Shown here one piece after another: positions 53,439 to 63,494 of a DNA stretch of 64,000 nt. Positions within the stretch are counted from its first letter, which is position 1. Every line of letters starts with the position of its first letter. The notes beneath the pieces were generated by a model that was not told the DNA's origin, made no database searches, and saw nothing but the letters and a program-made list of their open reading frames with translations. This DNA is from Tridacna crocea. Its lineage: Eukaryota > Mollusca > Bivalvia > Cardiida > Cardiidae. The DNA lies in NCBI GenBank assembly GCA_943736015.1, contig OX031069.1:37358728-37422727 (forward strand), read 5' to 3'. Position numbers and translations under genes: made by a program.

Positions 53439-53667
53439 TTTTACCCTTTCACAAACGATAAATTTTGGACCCTTCCAAACCGAAGAGTTTGCAGACGACA
53501 ATTTTTTATTTGGAGAAAATGGCAGAAAGTTCCCAAAAAGGGTAGAAAACACTGTGGGAAAAGGAGAAATTGCTAGTTACGAGCAATTTCTCCTTTACCC
53601 ACAGTTTTTTTCAAAAGACTCTTACTGTGGACAAGTAAAAACCAGGGCTTGTTTGGGAAAGGGTTAA
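53439..53667 (-). mobile_element. family A
   Basis: TTTACCCTTTCACAAACGAT ... GGGAAAGGGTTAA. The hairpin carries matched changes on both arms (AAATTGCTAGTTAC / GAGCAATTT), i.e. compensatory. Confidence 0.8.
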
Positions 53668-53700
53668 ACTAAAAGAAGGATTTGGGTATAGTATACGTTT

Positions 53701-53765
53701 ACAATACAATACAATACAATACAATACAATACTTTTATTGTAAATAAAGGCCACCGGCCCAAAAT
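53701..53765 (-). mobile_element. LINE 3' tail with (TATTG)n
   Basis: On the minus strand GGGCCGGTGGCCTTTATTTA, CAATAAAAG, then TATTG repeated about seven times. A GGCC-stem and AATAAA followed by a short tandem tail is typical for CR1/L2-like LINE ends in molluscs; compare GGGCCAGAGGCC at 57117. Confidence 0.6.
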
Positions 53766-53944
53766 ACATCATTACTGAAAATATGCATAACTATAACATA
53801 CGTTTACCAACTCAAAATATCAGTTTCGCCTAGGCAAACTTTCAAAAAAAAAAGTGTTTTTTTTTTTCGGGCACCTTTGCGGTCTGTTAACTTTTATCCT
53901 GCTAAATAACTAAAAATGATAATTTCAATTCTATAATAAAATTC

Positions 53945-54099
53945 GAAATAATGAAATGTCAAAGTTCTGTTTTTGAGAATAATATCTCCTTCTCGGACAG
54001 TGTAGATCTAAGATCAGACTGCACGTTCTTTGCAGTCTGATCTCGATCTGCACTGTCCGCAAAAGGTCAGCGAGTCGCGCTAAGCAGCCTAAGGGTTAA
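53945..54099 (-). mobile_element. family B
   Basis: ATCTCCTTCTCGGACAGTGT, hairpin GATCAGACTGCACGTTCTTT / GCAGTCTGATC, then GCGAGTCGCGCTAAGCAGCC and AAGGGTTAA at 54099. Confidence 0.8.
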
Positions 54100-54348
54100 A
54101 TTGCAAGACCGATTTGTAGATATCCACACCTGCAAATTGAAGGAATGTCATGGACACAGTGTTATCAAATAATTCGTCATAAATGACGTCAATCTTGAAT
54201 GGCAGGCATGTTTACAGGAAATGCCAAAATATTCAACAGGTGTTTCCGTGCCCATCTGTGCACTGATTAAAAGGTCAGGGACACATTATAAATGACACCC
54301 GTTGTGAAATGAACAAGAAAAATACCATGGACGGGTTCTACGTCCCTA

Positions 54349-54552
54349 TTAACCCTTTACCATACCATCTTAAGTTTAAACGGGTATAAAGCCTTAAAAA
54401 CAGGTTGGCGAAAAGGAGAAAATGGTGGTAACCAGCAATTTGTCTTTTTCTCAACTTATTTTCCACCCTTTCAAAGGCAAATCCAATCATTTGAGTAAGA
54501 AATGCTTTCAAATTGGAAAAGTCTAAAATTTGTCAATTGGTAAAGAATGAAA
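54349..54552 (+). mobile_element. family A, eroded
   Basis: TTAACCCTTTACCATACCAT ... GGTGGTAACCAGCA ... TCAATTGGTAAAGAATGAAA; a deletion of about 20 bp before AAATGCTTTC. Confidence 0.7.
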
Positions 54553-54647
54553 CAAGTAGATTAGAAGCTGGCGAAACAATGTGTGGAGTCAACATGGCAT
54601 ATTTATACATGTAGATAGTCCGTTGCCGTTAGATTGTTTTAATTTTT

Positions 54648-54857
54648 GTTTAAACATATTTATTTTACATCGATTGAGAAACAAGTTCTGACAACATATA
54701 CTAATCTCTCTCAATTCTGCTTCCTGGGAACTACACCAGTACTCGCGCCGAAAGTATGGGCCAATGAAAAATCCCAAAGTTGACACCTGCTCCCAGGAAT
54801 CGAACTCAGGACCATTTGGTTACGAGGCCGACGCTCTACCTCACGACCACGGACACC
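54648..54857 (-). mobile_element. tRNA-derived SINE S2 copy 2
   Basis: Minus strand: head GGTGTCCGTGGTCGTGAGGT with A box, AGAGCGTCGGCCTCGTAACC, B box GAGTTCGATTCCTGGG, tail AAATAAATATGTTTAAAC. About 210 bp. Confidence 0.75.
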
Positions 54858-54877
54858 ACAATTGATTTAATTGAAAT

Positions 54878-55280
54878 ATATAGAGGATATTTGTTTTTTT
54901 TGGGTGAACACCATCGTTGCATTGGCTGCAAATGGTGTTCACTCGATGAAATAAATTTCGATCGTTCACCGAAAAAAAAAAAATTTATTTATTTCATGCT
55001 TTTAACTCTTTTTGGGAGGAGCTTCATCAAAATCCAGTACAATTCTTTTCCGTTATTCCCCGTGGCGCCCCCTCCCGCATAGCAACGCATTACAATATTA
55101 CGTCAAGCGCGAGAAATGTAAGGTATATGACGTCATATTTCCCATCTGGTTGTGAGGCACGCGCAATTTACCTAGACAACAAGAACGTGAAAATCGATAT
55201 TTTCACTGGTGGCACCAGTGTAAGATCAAAAAATATTTTCACTGCTATTTCTTGATATCCTACCGGAAAGCATGAAATAA
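54878..55280 (+). mobile_element. element E copy 6, shortened head
   Basis: GGGTGAACACCATCG then directly TTGCATTGGCTGCAAATGGTGTTCAC: the inner arms and apex are lost. Body complete, with TGACGTCA at 55128. Confidence 0.8.
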
Positions 55281-55303
55281 AATTGACATTTTCTGGCAGT
55301 TAA

Positions 55304-55503
55304 CAGAGCTCTAGATGGACGGAGTGATTTTTATTTCAAGACTAAAAATATTTATCATTCTCCACTGAACCCTATGTTGTGGATACTCATTAGAATTGTC
55401 TCATAGAGGCGATTCTAATGAGCACCAACAACATAGGTTTTCAAAGAGAAATAATGGATTTAGAATACCATCACTATCTCTTATCTGGAGCGCTGGTTAA
55501 GAA
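55304..55503. mobile_element. palindromic MITE, family N copy 2
   Basis: CAGAGCTCTAGATGGACGGA / ATCTCTTATCTGGAGCGCTG ends; inner arms GTTGTGGATACTCATTAGAA / TTCTAATGAGCACCAACAAC. As with copy 1 it lies just downstream of an E element. Confidence 0.65.
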
Positions 55504-56544
55504 TGAGTTAAATCGATCTTTTAGGAATAAGTGAAGTGTAAACACCATTTTTGTCGTGTTCGTTGGAATCTTGATGTCCATTAAATCTTTTTAAAGATGA
55601 CTTCTGTATGTTTTGCCTCACATAAAAGAGTGAGAAGAAAACTGCATAAGAAATAATTGCGATCAGAAATTCTACTTCTTTTAGAAAGACTTTTCAGGTC
55701 TAAACTTATGTCAACCGTCAGGCTGAAGTCCTTTGACGACAAACTACTCTGTTTCGAAAAAAAAAAATCTTTGTAGATCAATTAACAGATGCTTTGGTTC
55801 GTGAAAATAACATAAGGATTGAAAGGCTGTGTTAGCAAACCACACAAATAGTGAACTTCAGACTTAGATTTCATGGAATTAGCTCCAAATTTGGATTGAT
55901 CTCGTATCGCAGTTTTGACAAGGAATACTATAAAGTCTGCGTCAAGAATGAGTAAGTAAACATACAAAATCACTCAAAAAGTATCCCAAAACCACTGTTA
56001 TAACACACAAAACCATATTAACCACTAAATCCCCAAAATTTATAGAAAATGGTCATGAAAAAGTACTATCAATCATAGAAAAAATGTTGTGAACCTACAG
56101 ATGAACTTATTCTTAATTGAATGGTTAATTGTTAAAACCTATTTGCAAGCATACCTACTGCTTCCTTCTTTAAGTGTTTTCAGTACTTTGATTTAACATG
56201 TGGTTAGAAAACGAAATTTTACAGATAACCTTGGGTAAAAATTATTTTGATTGTCCATTGTTTTGGGGTAGAAAAGCAAATTCCTGTCGCTGCTATGGAT
56301 CATATAAGAGACAACAGTTCGTGAAAAATCAATTTATCTGTCTCGAGTTGTATTAGAGAATATCAAAATTAATTGCCAGATCAAGTGCCTTACAGCTGTG
56401 CTATAACGGAGTGCAAAACAACAGCCCTGACGCCTACTGTGAGGCGGATTCATGTAATAATCCTTATCTTCCTGACGAACTAAGGTCAAATTTTCAATTC
56501 GATATCATAAATACAAATACTATCTTAAAGATCTTTGGAACTCG
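55504..56544. other. no gene recognised
   Basis: 1 kb without recognised features. Confidence 0.4.
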
Positions 56545-56660
56545 CCTAGCAGCCTAAGGGTTAACCCTTTAGTATAAAAGACCTTGTTTCAATATACTTG
56601 AGTAGGAGGACGCTTGTAAACGGTTTCAGAAAAATTCCTTTTTCATCCCACAACATATCT
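56545..56660. repeat. B end joined to A start at one TTAA
   Basis: CTCGCCTAGCAGCCTAAGGG is a B end; TTAA at 56561-56564; CCCTTTAGTATAAAAG begins a decayed A. Confidence 0.5.
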
Positions 56661-56679
56661 TTTTATCGACCTACCTTTG

Positions 56680-57150
56680 GATTTAAACAAGCACTTGTGC
56701 GATTTAGATCATCAACTCACGATCTCATGATAGAAACAGCTGCCACATAGGAACTGATCGCAACTATAGAGTTTGCATTTTCTGTCTCAAACTGTATAGA
56801 AACAGAATTTCTTTTTTGTTTGAGTGCGAGGCTTATAGTGACTTGAGAAGAAATGTTTTGGAAACTTCATTCAAAACCATAGAACCATGCAGGACTTTAT
56901 AATTGCAATGTCTGGTGATAAACCTCATAAATTACTCGTATAATCTATAAACTGTCAAAATCTTTGTACTTAGCATACGAAAAGCGAAAAACTTTCGTTA
57001 ATCATTCGTAATGCGGCTCGTGCGCAGTATATGTTCTTCATGTTTTTGTCTTAAATATATGATTTGTAGATACAGCAGCAGTCCAATGTGTTTTGATGTC
57101 TGTATTGTACGTATTAGGGCCAGAGGCCTAATTTGTACTGAATGAAGAGG
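56680..57150 (+). pseudogene. LINE reverse transcriptase C-terminus, decayed
   Basis: Pieces in two frames: ALVRFRSSTHDLMIET, then NYRVCIFCLKLYRNRISFLF and ECEAYSDLRRNVLETSFKTI. The order R-F-R-S-S-H ... I-E ... C-x2-C ... F-L-x-E-C is the C-terminal zinc-finger-like region found after the polymerase in CR1/jockey-type LINEs. At least two stops and one frameshift. The 3' end has GGGCCAGAGGCC (57117) followed by TACTGAATGAAG, like the LINE tail at 53.7 kb. Different LINE family from 108-740. Confidence 0.65.
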
Positions 57151-57784
57151 TGAATTCAATTTCTTCAAGTTTCAAAATGCAAATCCCATCTTTCAGTTCA
57201 CATTTATCTATCATCTAGAGACCCTGTAAGTATAGAAAATCGTTTACGCAAGAGTGAATGCACAATTTACTTGGTAAAGACGACTGGCTTTTTTGTTTAT
57301 AGAGGAGGAGAGAAATAGAGAGATGCTATTATATTTCAAACGCTAATTAACAAGTTGTAACCCTTTTATTGAAGGAGTGAAGCGGGAAAAGTGTCCTTTT
57401 TCAGTCCTGCTTTTTCCTGACAATTTCAGGCTGTGTACAAAAAGACTGATGTTATCTGGTCAGATTATGTCGAAAAGGCCGCACTCTAAAGTAATAAAAG
57501 GCAAGTGACCTTCGTTCCACCAGGACAATAAGCCTTTTCATATGTCTGTTATTACCATTGCTAGTTTTGGCTTTGAAATGGTTGAAAATGCACATTGTTT
57601 ATCTGATCGCACTCCATCGGACCTCTTTCTATTTTCAAAACTGAAAAATATACCGTTTCCGGTACCACTTCCGGTATCACTTCTGGTCAGATGATAATAA
57701 AAACATGCAGTGATGGACTCTTTGAAAGGTCAGGGACTTCTTCATTAATGAGATAAACTGTATAGGTACCGAATGGGTTTATGT
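57151..57784. other. no gene recognised
   Basis: CACTTCCGGTATCACTTCTGG-like words repeat at 57655-57690; otherwise nothing. Confidence 0.4.
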
Positions 57785-58019
57785 AAAACCCCTTACTAGA
57801 TAATCCCTGGGTTTTACGATCCAGAGGAAGAAGCCCTCTCAAAACATTGTAGGAAAGGGAGAAAATGCTGGTAACCAGCATTTTCTCCTTTTCCCACAAC
57901 GTTTTCTACTCGTCTAAAGTCAAGTTTCATTTTTTTGAGTCATGTTTATTATGCCGTCTGCATATGCTTACAATTTTGACAAGTCTAAAATTTATTCAGT
58001 CGTTAGGTTAAGAGTTAAA
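57785..58019 (+). mobile_element. family A
   Basis: CCCCTTACTAGATAATCCCT ... GCTGGTAACCAGC hairpin ... GTTAGGTTAAGAGTTAAA. Confidence 0.75.
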
Positions 58020-58454
58020 AGAGATGTTCACATAGTGTGTCCGCCACAAAATCAAACTCTTATTTATGAGGCTTACGACTTATTACTTAGCCCTCGTTGT
58101 ACATTGTAATGTCTGCATCACTACTGGTGAAAAAGAAATTGTTTCGATTATTTGTTTTCAGGAAGAGACGGTATATTAGTTACCTAATTTCAAGATATTT
58201 CAGGCTCCAGACACCCACACCGTCTAGACAAATTGTTGACATAATAATGATCCAAATGTCCAAACCGGAAACTATGTAGTCAGTCTAATTCAGAGCCAAT
58301 AGAGCAGACGCCTGATTTGTCTTTTATTTTTTCCACTTCAAAAAAGTGCCTTGGAAAACACGTCCAGTTATAGGCATTTACCCCTTACAGGACAATCCGG
58401 AATTTAACCCTTATCTCTAAATGAATGAAATCAAACGTTAAAGCCGATAATATA
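58020..58454. other. no gene; A end trace
   Basis: CCCCTTACAGGACAATCCGG at 58381 looks like the start of an A element; nothing else. Confidence 0.35.
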
Positions 58455-58625
58455 TAGAAACCCAAATAAAGTTATTTAAATTTACTTTATTTACTTTTAT
58501 GGGGATAATATCTCCCTATCGGAAGTGTAGATCTAAGATCAGACTGCACATTCTGTGCAGTCTGATCTTAGATCTACACTATCCGCAAATAGTCGGTGAG
58601 TCACATCTAGCAGCCTAAGGGTTAA
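58455..58625 (-). mobile_element. family B, perfect hairpin
   Basis: TGTAGATCTAAGATCAGACT and its exact complement around GCACATTCTGTGC; ends CAGCCTAAGGGTTAA at 58625. Confidence 0.8.
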
Positions 58626-58720
58626 CGGTTTGGAGTTAAAATAATTTTGGGGAAACATTATGGAAAGAATGAGAAAATGCTCGTAGCCACCATTTCCCCT
58701 CCTCCCTTAAAAAAAAAATA
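58622..58720 (+). mobile_element. degenerate A sharing TTAA with B
   Basis: TTAACGGTTTGG ... GGGGAAACATTATGGAAAGA ... AAATGCTCGTAGCCACCATT. Confidence 0.45.
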
Positions 58721-59364
58721 TTTATATATTGAAAAATAATTTCTTCGTTTAAATAAAATGGCATGAAAAAAAAAAAAAACGTAACTTAGTACGCGGTAGA
58801 TATATCTCGGGTAAATGTCTAACCGCTTAATAATGACTGTGAAAATTTCTTTTCTCAACAAGCCAATATAAGCGAAGGATAAGGAAGACTGCAGACGACT
58901 TTATTGGCGGACCTTGAAATGTTTTCAATAAAAATATGAACTATAAAAATAAGAAAATGTCTATACATTTTCCGTGGAAAATACAAATTTCAACGAGAAG
59001 TAATGGAATAAAAATGGTATTATTTTTTGAGAAAAAAATCATCTATAGTTTTACTGCGGTTAACAAAGCATCCACATCGCTCCGTGGGAGGGTAAACATC
59101 ACAAATACATGAACCTGATTATGGTCTATACATTTTAAATAAATAACTGGATGCCAATTTATTACAAATTATCAAAACAAATGAAAAAGCAACAGCTTAA
59201 ATTACAATGTGAACACAACTTTTAAGACCCATGTGACAGACCGTTACCGCCCAGAATCACAAGTCTTTACAATCCCAAAACGTGTACACTTCCGATCCTG
59301 CACTGTGGAATTTTTCGTTTTATATAAAATTAATCAAAGCACAATAAGAGATAGGATGCATTAC
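58721..59364. other. no gene recognised
   Basis: A- and T-runs; nothing recognised. Confidence 0.4.
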
Positions 59365-59601
59365 TTTATCCTTGCCAAACGACAAAATTTAGGACTTATC
59401 CCAATCCAAAACAATTTCAGATGAAAATTTCAAGTCAGTGCACATAACTTTTGTACTCAAAATTATCTCTGAAACGGTTAAAAAGACACTGTTGGATAAG
59501 GAGCAGATGTCGGTTAGTAGCATTTTCCTTTTTCCAACAACCCTTTCAGAAGTCTACTTCGTTAAGGTCACTAGAACTACAGATTGTTCGGTGGCAGTTA
59601 A
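59365..59601 (-). mobile_element. family A, diverged
   Basis: CTTTATCCTTGCCAAACGAC ... GATGTCGGTTAGTAGCATTT ... GTTCGGTGGCAGTTAA. TTAA 59598-59601 is shared with the next copy. Confidence 0.65.
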
Positions 59602-59825
59602 CTCATCACTAAACGACAATATTATAGGCTCATCCAAATCGAAAACATTTGCAGACGACAAAATAAAAGTGACCGAAGACTTTAAATTTGTTTGGTAAAG
59701 AGTAGAAATCATTAAGGGAAAAAGGAGAAAATGCTGGTTACCAGCATTTTCTCCATTTCCCACAATGCTTTTTTACAGGCGTCTTTCTCAGGGTCGTCAA
59801 AAGTAGGGATTTTGTGGTAATGGGT
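59598..59825 (-). mobile_element. family A
   Basis: TTAACTCATCACTAAACGAC ... hairpin GCTGGTTACCAGC ... GTGGTAATGGGTGG. As at 4134 the right TTAA is replaced after GGGT. Confidence 0.85.
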
Positions 59826-60000
59826 GGTATATAGAGGCTGTGGAAAGATCCTTTGACTATAAATCTCCAACCTTTGTGAAGGATTTTTTTCTGACCCTCA
59901 AAGCACAAGATATAAAAAAAACATTTTCTATCTTCAATCGAGACCAAAGTAAATGAAGTTTCAAGGTTACTATTATCCAAAAAGTCTGAGCATGCGCGCA

Positions 60001-60060
60001 GTAGAGATCAAAGATCAGACATCGTGCTCTGGGGGTCTAAAATTTTCTTGCCCGTAAATG
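60001..60060. repeat. B core remnant
   Basis: AGAGATCAAAGATCAGACAT and GTCTAAAATTTTCTTGCCCG; one arm only. Confidence 0.4.
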
Positions 60061-60084
60061 CAGCTATAGTTATGATAGCATTAA

Positions 60085-60402
60085 ATAGAGTTTATTTCAT
60101 CAGCTTGTGGTTAATATGGGGAAATATTTGCCGAAAAGAAGGGAAAGGTATGCGAAAATAGCGAGTGCCGCAAGGCACGAGTTATTTTCGCGGACCTTTC
60201 CCTTTTGAGGCAAATTACCCCATATTAACCACAAGCTAATGAAATAAACTATATATTATATTTCCTCTGATTATTTTGTCAACGAATGCCACTTTTAAAA
60301 CTAGATTTTCGACAGAGGAAAATATTCATTCTGACGGAAATAATTCCCCGCTCCTAGCTTAAATTACGACATTTCTTTGCCCATAACGTTTCTATAAAAT
60401 AG
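60085..60402 (+). mobile_element. palindrome-headed element H, full copy
   Basis: Head palindrome of about 155 bp: GAGTTTATTTCATCAGCTTG / CAAGCTAATGAAATAAACT outside, GGGAAAGGTATGCGAAAATA / TATTTTCGCGGACCTTTCCC inside, apex GAGTGCC-GCA-AGGCACGAG. Body TATATTTCCTCTGATTATTT ... GCCCATAACGTTTC. Confidence 0.8.
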
Positions 60403-60469
60403 ACACATGAAATGTAACATTATTCTTTACTACACATCTCTCGAGTTTCATCGACATTGAGGAAAAAGG

Positions 60470-60589
60470 CTTCCGTAAAAATTGTGGAAAACGATAATCA
60501 TATAAAAAGAAAAATGAAAACGCTGGCCAGCAGCCTTTTTCTCCTTTTCCTACATTTTTCCCCTTTTAAAGATGATTTCCTCAATTTAA
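60470..60589. mobile_element. degenerate A
   Basis: AGGCTTCCGTAAAAATTGTG ... CTTTTTCTCCTTTTCCTACA ... TTAA 60586-60589, shared with the next copy. Confidence 0.5.
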
Positions 60590-60815
60590 CCCTTTACCAA
60601 ACGACAAAATTTTAGACTGATCCAAATTGAACACACTTGCAGACTATAAAATAAACAAAACTCAAAAACTGAAACTTGTTTCCAACAGGGTAGAAAACAT
60701 TGTGGGAAAAGGAGAAAATGCTGCTTACCAGCATTTTTCTCCTTTTCCCACAATGTTTTCAAAGGGCTTCTAAGTCAGGGTCGTATAAACCAGGGATTGT
60801 ATGGGAAAGGGTTAA
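60586..60815 (-). mobile_element. family A, complete
   Basis: TTAACCCTTTACCAAACGAC ... GGGAAAGGGTTAA, 230 bp; hairpin GCTGCTTACCAGC with one inserted T. Confidence 0.9.
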
Positions 60816-60869
60816 GTGATCTTTGATCTGTCTTCCGTCTGTTCTGCAAACTCTTTGGACTTGGACACG

Positions 60870-61043
60870 TTAACACTCATACTGCTAAGCGCCAAGCACA
60901 GGCCAACATCAGACTGCACAAAACGTGCTGTCTGATCTTGGCTCTACACTGTCCGATAAGGATATATTTGTACTATAAGAAATAAAGTTGAAATGGCAAC
61001 AGTTTGGTTTTTACTACCACCACGAAAGTTTCATGTAACTTGA
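60870..61043 (+). mobile_element. family B
   Basis: TTAACACTCATACTGCTAAG ... ACATCAGACTGCACAAAACG ... ACACTGTCCGATAAGGATAT ... GAAAGTTTCATGTAA. Confidence 0.75.
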
Positions 61044-61161
61044 TATACTAGCAGGATGAGAATGAAAACCACGTCTTTTGGTCTAAGAGTTCCTGCTTAA
61101 TGGATCAAACGACTCAATTAAATCACGTGACAGATTCGATTGATTGTATTATCTTATAAAT

Positions 61162-61799
61162 AAGCTATGCCGTGTGGAAAGGGGGGTTAATGCATTTGCG
61201 AAAAGTATCGACCCAGGTCAGCCTGCGCAGTCGGCGCAGGCTGACCTGGGCCGAAACTTTTCGTTACAAGTCAATTTAATGTATGTCAAAGGACCAGTGG
61301 ACAGCATGATTCAGTAGATTGTTATACAATTCGGACTTTAAGGGGATGCATTAGTGGCTGGCCTCTGCCTTTTTTTAACGCACACCATCACTTAGATGCA
61401 TTAAGCCCATTGTCTGCGCATGTCATATTCTTCGAAGATTCGAAATGTTTTATATGACGCATCACTAGCCCGAAAGCGGGCAGACTGTAATGCATGCATT
61501 ACGCTCTATAAAGTAGCAATGTTGAAAATAGCTTTTATCAATACGTTTGAGGAGAAATGAGACCTGCTTTAGCTCCAGATTTCTCTAAACTGCTGATCAT
61601 AGCCGAGTGAACTGTCCGAGGTAGCGTTTTATTGAGTAAACCTTTATTTTAGTTTTAAATGCAAAGTAACGGTTGTCGCGTAGGAAAGTGGTTCGATTCT
61701 GTACCCAGGATGCCCAAATCAGATAGATGATTATATATAGAATACCATCTAGCGGGAGATAATTACATTAAGCCCCCTCTTATCATGGCATGGCTCATT
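61162..61799. mobile_element. family C, expanded or composite
   Basis: AAGCTATGCCGTGTGGAAAG ... perfect hairpin CCCAGGTCAGCCTGCGCAG / CTGACCTGGGCC (61198-61263). The matching end TTAAGCCCCCTCTTATCATG ... GGCATGGCTCATT is not until 61799, so about 500 bp have been added or two elements are involved (a second GATGCATTAAGCCC lies at 61416). Confidence 0.5.
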
Positions 61800-61939
61800 A
61801 ATATAAAAAATAATGAAGGAACTGGAGTCTATTTCCGATCGCTGATCAGATTACAAAACGTATTCGATTGACCCAATTTATCCGAGGATTAAACCATCTA
61901 TTTATGACACGCTACTTCATCGAGAAATCATGAAAAGTT

Positions 61940-62110
61940 AACTGTTAGGCTGTTAAGCGCGACTCACCGACCTTTGGCGGACAGTGTAGATCAAGATCAG
62001 ACTGCACAGAACGTGCAGTCTGATCTTGGATCTACACTGCCCTATAAGGATATGTCATTCTCTAAAACATAGCTTTTAAACAGCAGTAATTGGTTTTTTA
62101 CAATCTGATT
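61940..62110 (+). mobile_element. family B, near complete
   Basis: TTAACTGTTAGGCTGTTAAG CGCGACTCACCGACC, near-perfect hairpin GATCAGACTGCACAGAACGT / GTGCAGTCTGATC, right part to GAAAGTTTACTATTTAC. Confidence 0.8.
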
Positions 62111-62224
62111 GAAAGTTTACTATTTACTTTCCGACATAACCATTGTCAAAGCAATCACCATCAGTGAAAAAGGAACAAAATTTATCGCAATGAATATCAT
62201 TAGTCCTGGGAAAGAAATATTTTG

Positions 62225-62295
62225 AGCTGGGGAATTGAACCAGCGGCCTCGTCTGTTCTCAAATCCTATGCGGTACCAACTGCGACACCGGGGCT
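62225..62295 (-). repeat. tRNA-like sequence (SINE head or pseudogene)
   Basis: Minus strand: GAGCCCCGGTGTCGCAGTTGG (A box), GGATTTGAGAACAGACGAGG, CGCTGGTTCAATTCCCCAGC (B box). GAGC/GCTC can close an acceptor stem, but the T stem pairs only with a 9-nt loop, so it is not a canonical tRNA gene. Not S1 or S2. Confidence 0.5.
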
Positions 62296-62627
62296 CGGCT
62301 GCATAAAGCATAACGAGGCTACGTGAGCTTGAGCGATCGGTAGAACTTACAGCGTTCCTTGTCGTTGTTAGTTAATCCTCAATCAATTGCTCTAGATAAA
62401 AGAAACTAATGAGAGTCTGTGATAAAATTCTGTTGACCAGTATTTTGCCCTCTTTCCACGATGTAATCGAAGGCTACGTGATTGGTTGGTAAATGGTTGA
62501 TTACTTCAGTTCACTGCTCTTCATAATCATACAGGATTAAAGCTATTTCATATCTTTTAATACGAACTGCAATAGAACAGCTTATACCAGGGGAAGAATA
62601 GCCGGTTCAAATAGGTCATCTTGGCCC
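62296..62627. other. no gene; A traces
   Basis: TTGACCAGTATTTTGCCCTC ... TTGGTTGGTAAATGGTTG (62433-62500) may be an eroded A right half. Confidence 0.35.
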
Positions 62628-63350
62628 GTATTTACTGACAAATCTTACTAACATTCTGAGTCTTATTCTAAAGAAATTTTATAAGTAGAAAGAAACGCTG
62701 ATTGGCTAAACCATATGGATTAGGATTCTAAGACAATTGCCCCCCGGACAATAGCCCCCCCCCCCCCCCCGGGCAATAGCCCCCCCGGACTATTGCCCCA
62801 TGAGGACAATTCCCCCGGACATTGCTCCCCGAGGACAATCCACCCCCCGGACAATTCCCCTCCGGGACCATGCACTGCCCCCCGAGGACAATTTCCCCCG
62901 GAACAATGCCCCCGAGGATACATGCTATTGCCCCCAAAGTGGGACTTTTGTCCCTGGAAACAACAGGAAAACAAAATGTTTTTGTTGTTGTAATTCGCTG
63001 GATTGGATCTTCCATACAATGTACATAATTTGAAATAAAAAAAATGGAAAACTGCGACGGGCGTTAACTTACTGACAATTATCAAAGTCTGCATTGAGCA
63101 ATATTCTATATCACTGTAGTCTCACTTGCCATAGATAGTGCTCAAATTAACTGAACCACGTTGCCTCTCACATTGCCTATTCCAAGGGTCCCGGGGGGGG
63201 GGGGAGGGGGAGGGGATAGTCCTCGGGGGGGCAATGGTCCGGGGGGAATTGTCCTCAGGGGACAATTGTCCGAAGCAATTGTCCTGATACGATGGTTTAG
63301 CCATTCAGAAATGTCGTTACTTTCTAAATCTCGATTCAAACTTAAAATAC
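62628..63350. mobile_element. family M split at its centre by element Q
   Basis: Left half GGCCCGTATTTACTGACAAA ... GCTGATTGGCTAAACCAT; right half ATGGTTTAGCCATTCAG ... TTACTTTCTAAATC at 63291-63350. Confidence 0.65.
62723..63290. mobile_element. element Q with C/G-rich repeat arms
   Basis: Left arm (62733-62940) is a run of GGACAATTGCCCCC-type units of 13-16 bp; right arm (63185-63288) has the complementary GGGGGCAATGGTCC, GGGGGGAATTGTCC and GGGGACAATTGTCC. The unique centre (62945-63180) has no ORF. Long C and G runs, e.g. 62754-62770 and 63190-63201. Confidence 0.7.
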
Positions 63351-63494
63351 AACCCAGAAAAGATGTTGGTTACTTGTCCTTGTCATGCAACCAAACAGCC
63401 GTTGTTTCAATGTTTAACTTAGTCTTTCAATATTTGATGACTATCCTTTTCAAACAGGGATGCAAGGTCACATGCTGGGATTTTGTTTGATATG

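Noticed and set aside
62720-63094. 124-codon and overlapping Gly/Pro-rich frames
   Set aside because: Produced by the short-period G/C-rich arms of element Q; all frames stay open there.
63181-63215. Telomeric or rDNA G-rich sequence
   Set aside because: G runs belong to the arms of element Q; no TTAGGG units and no rRNA similarity.
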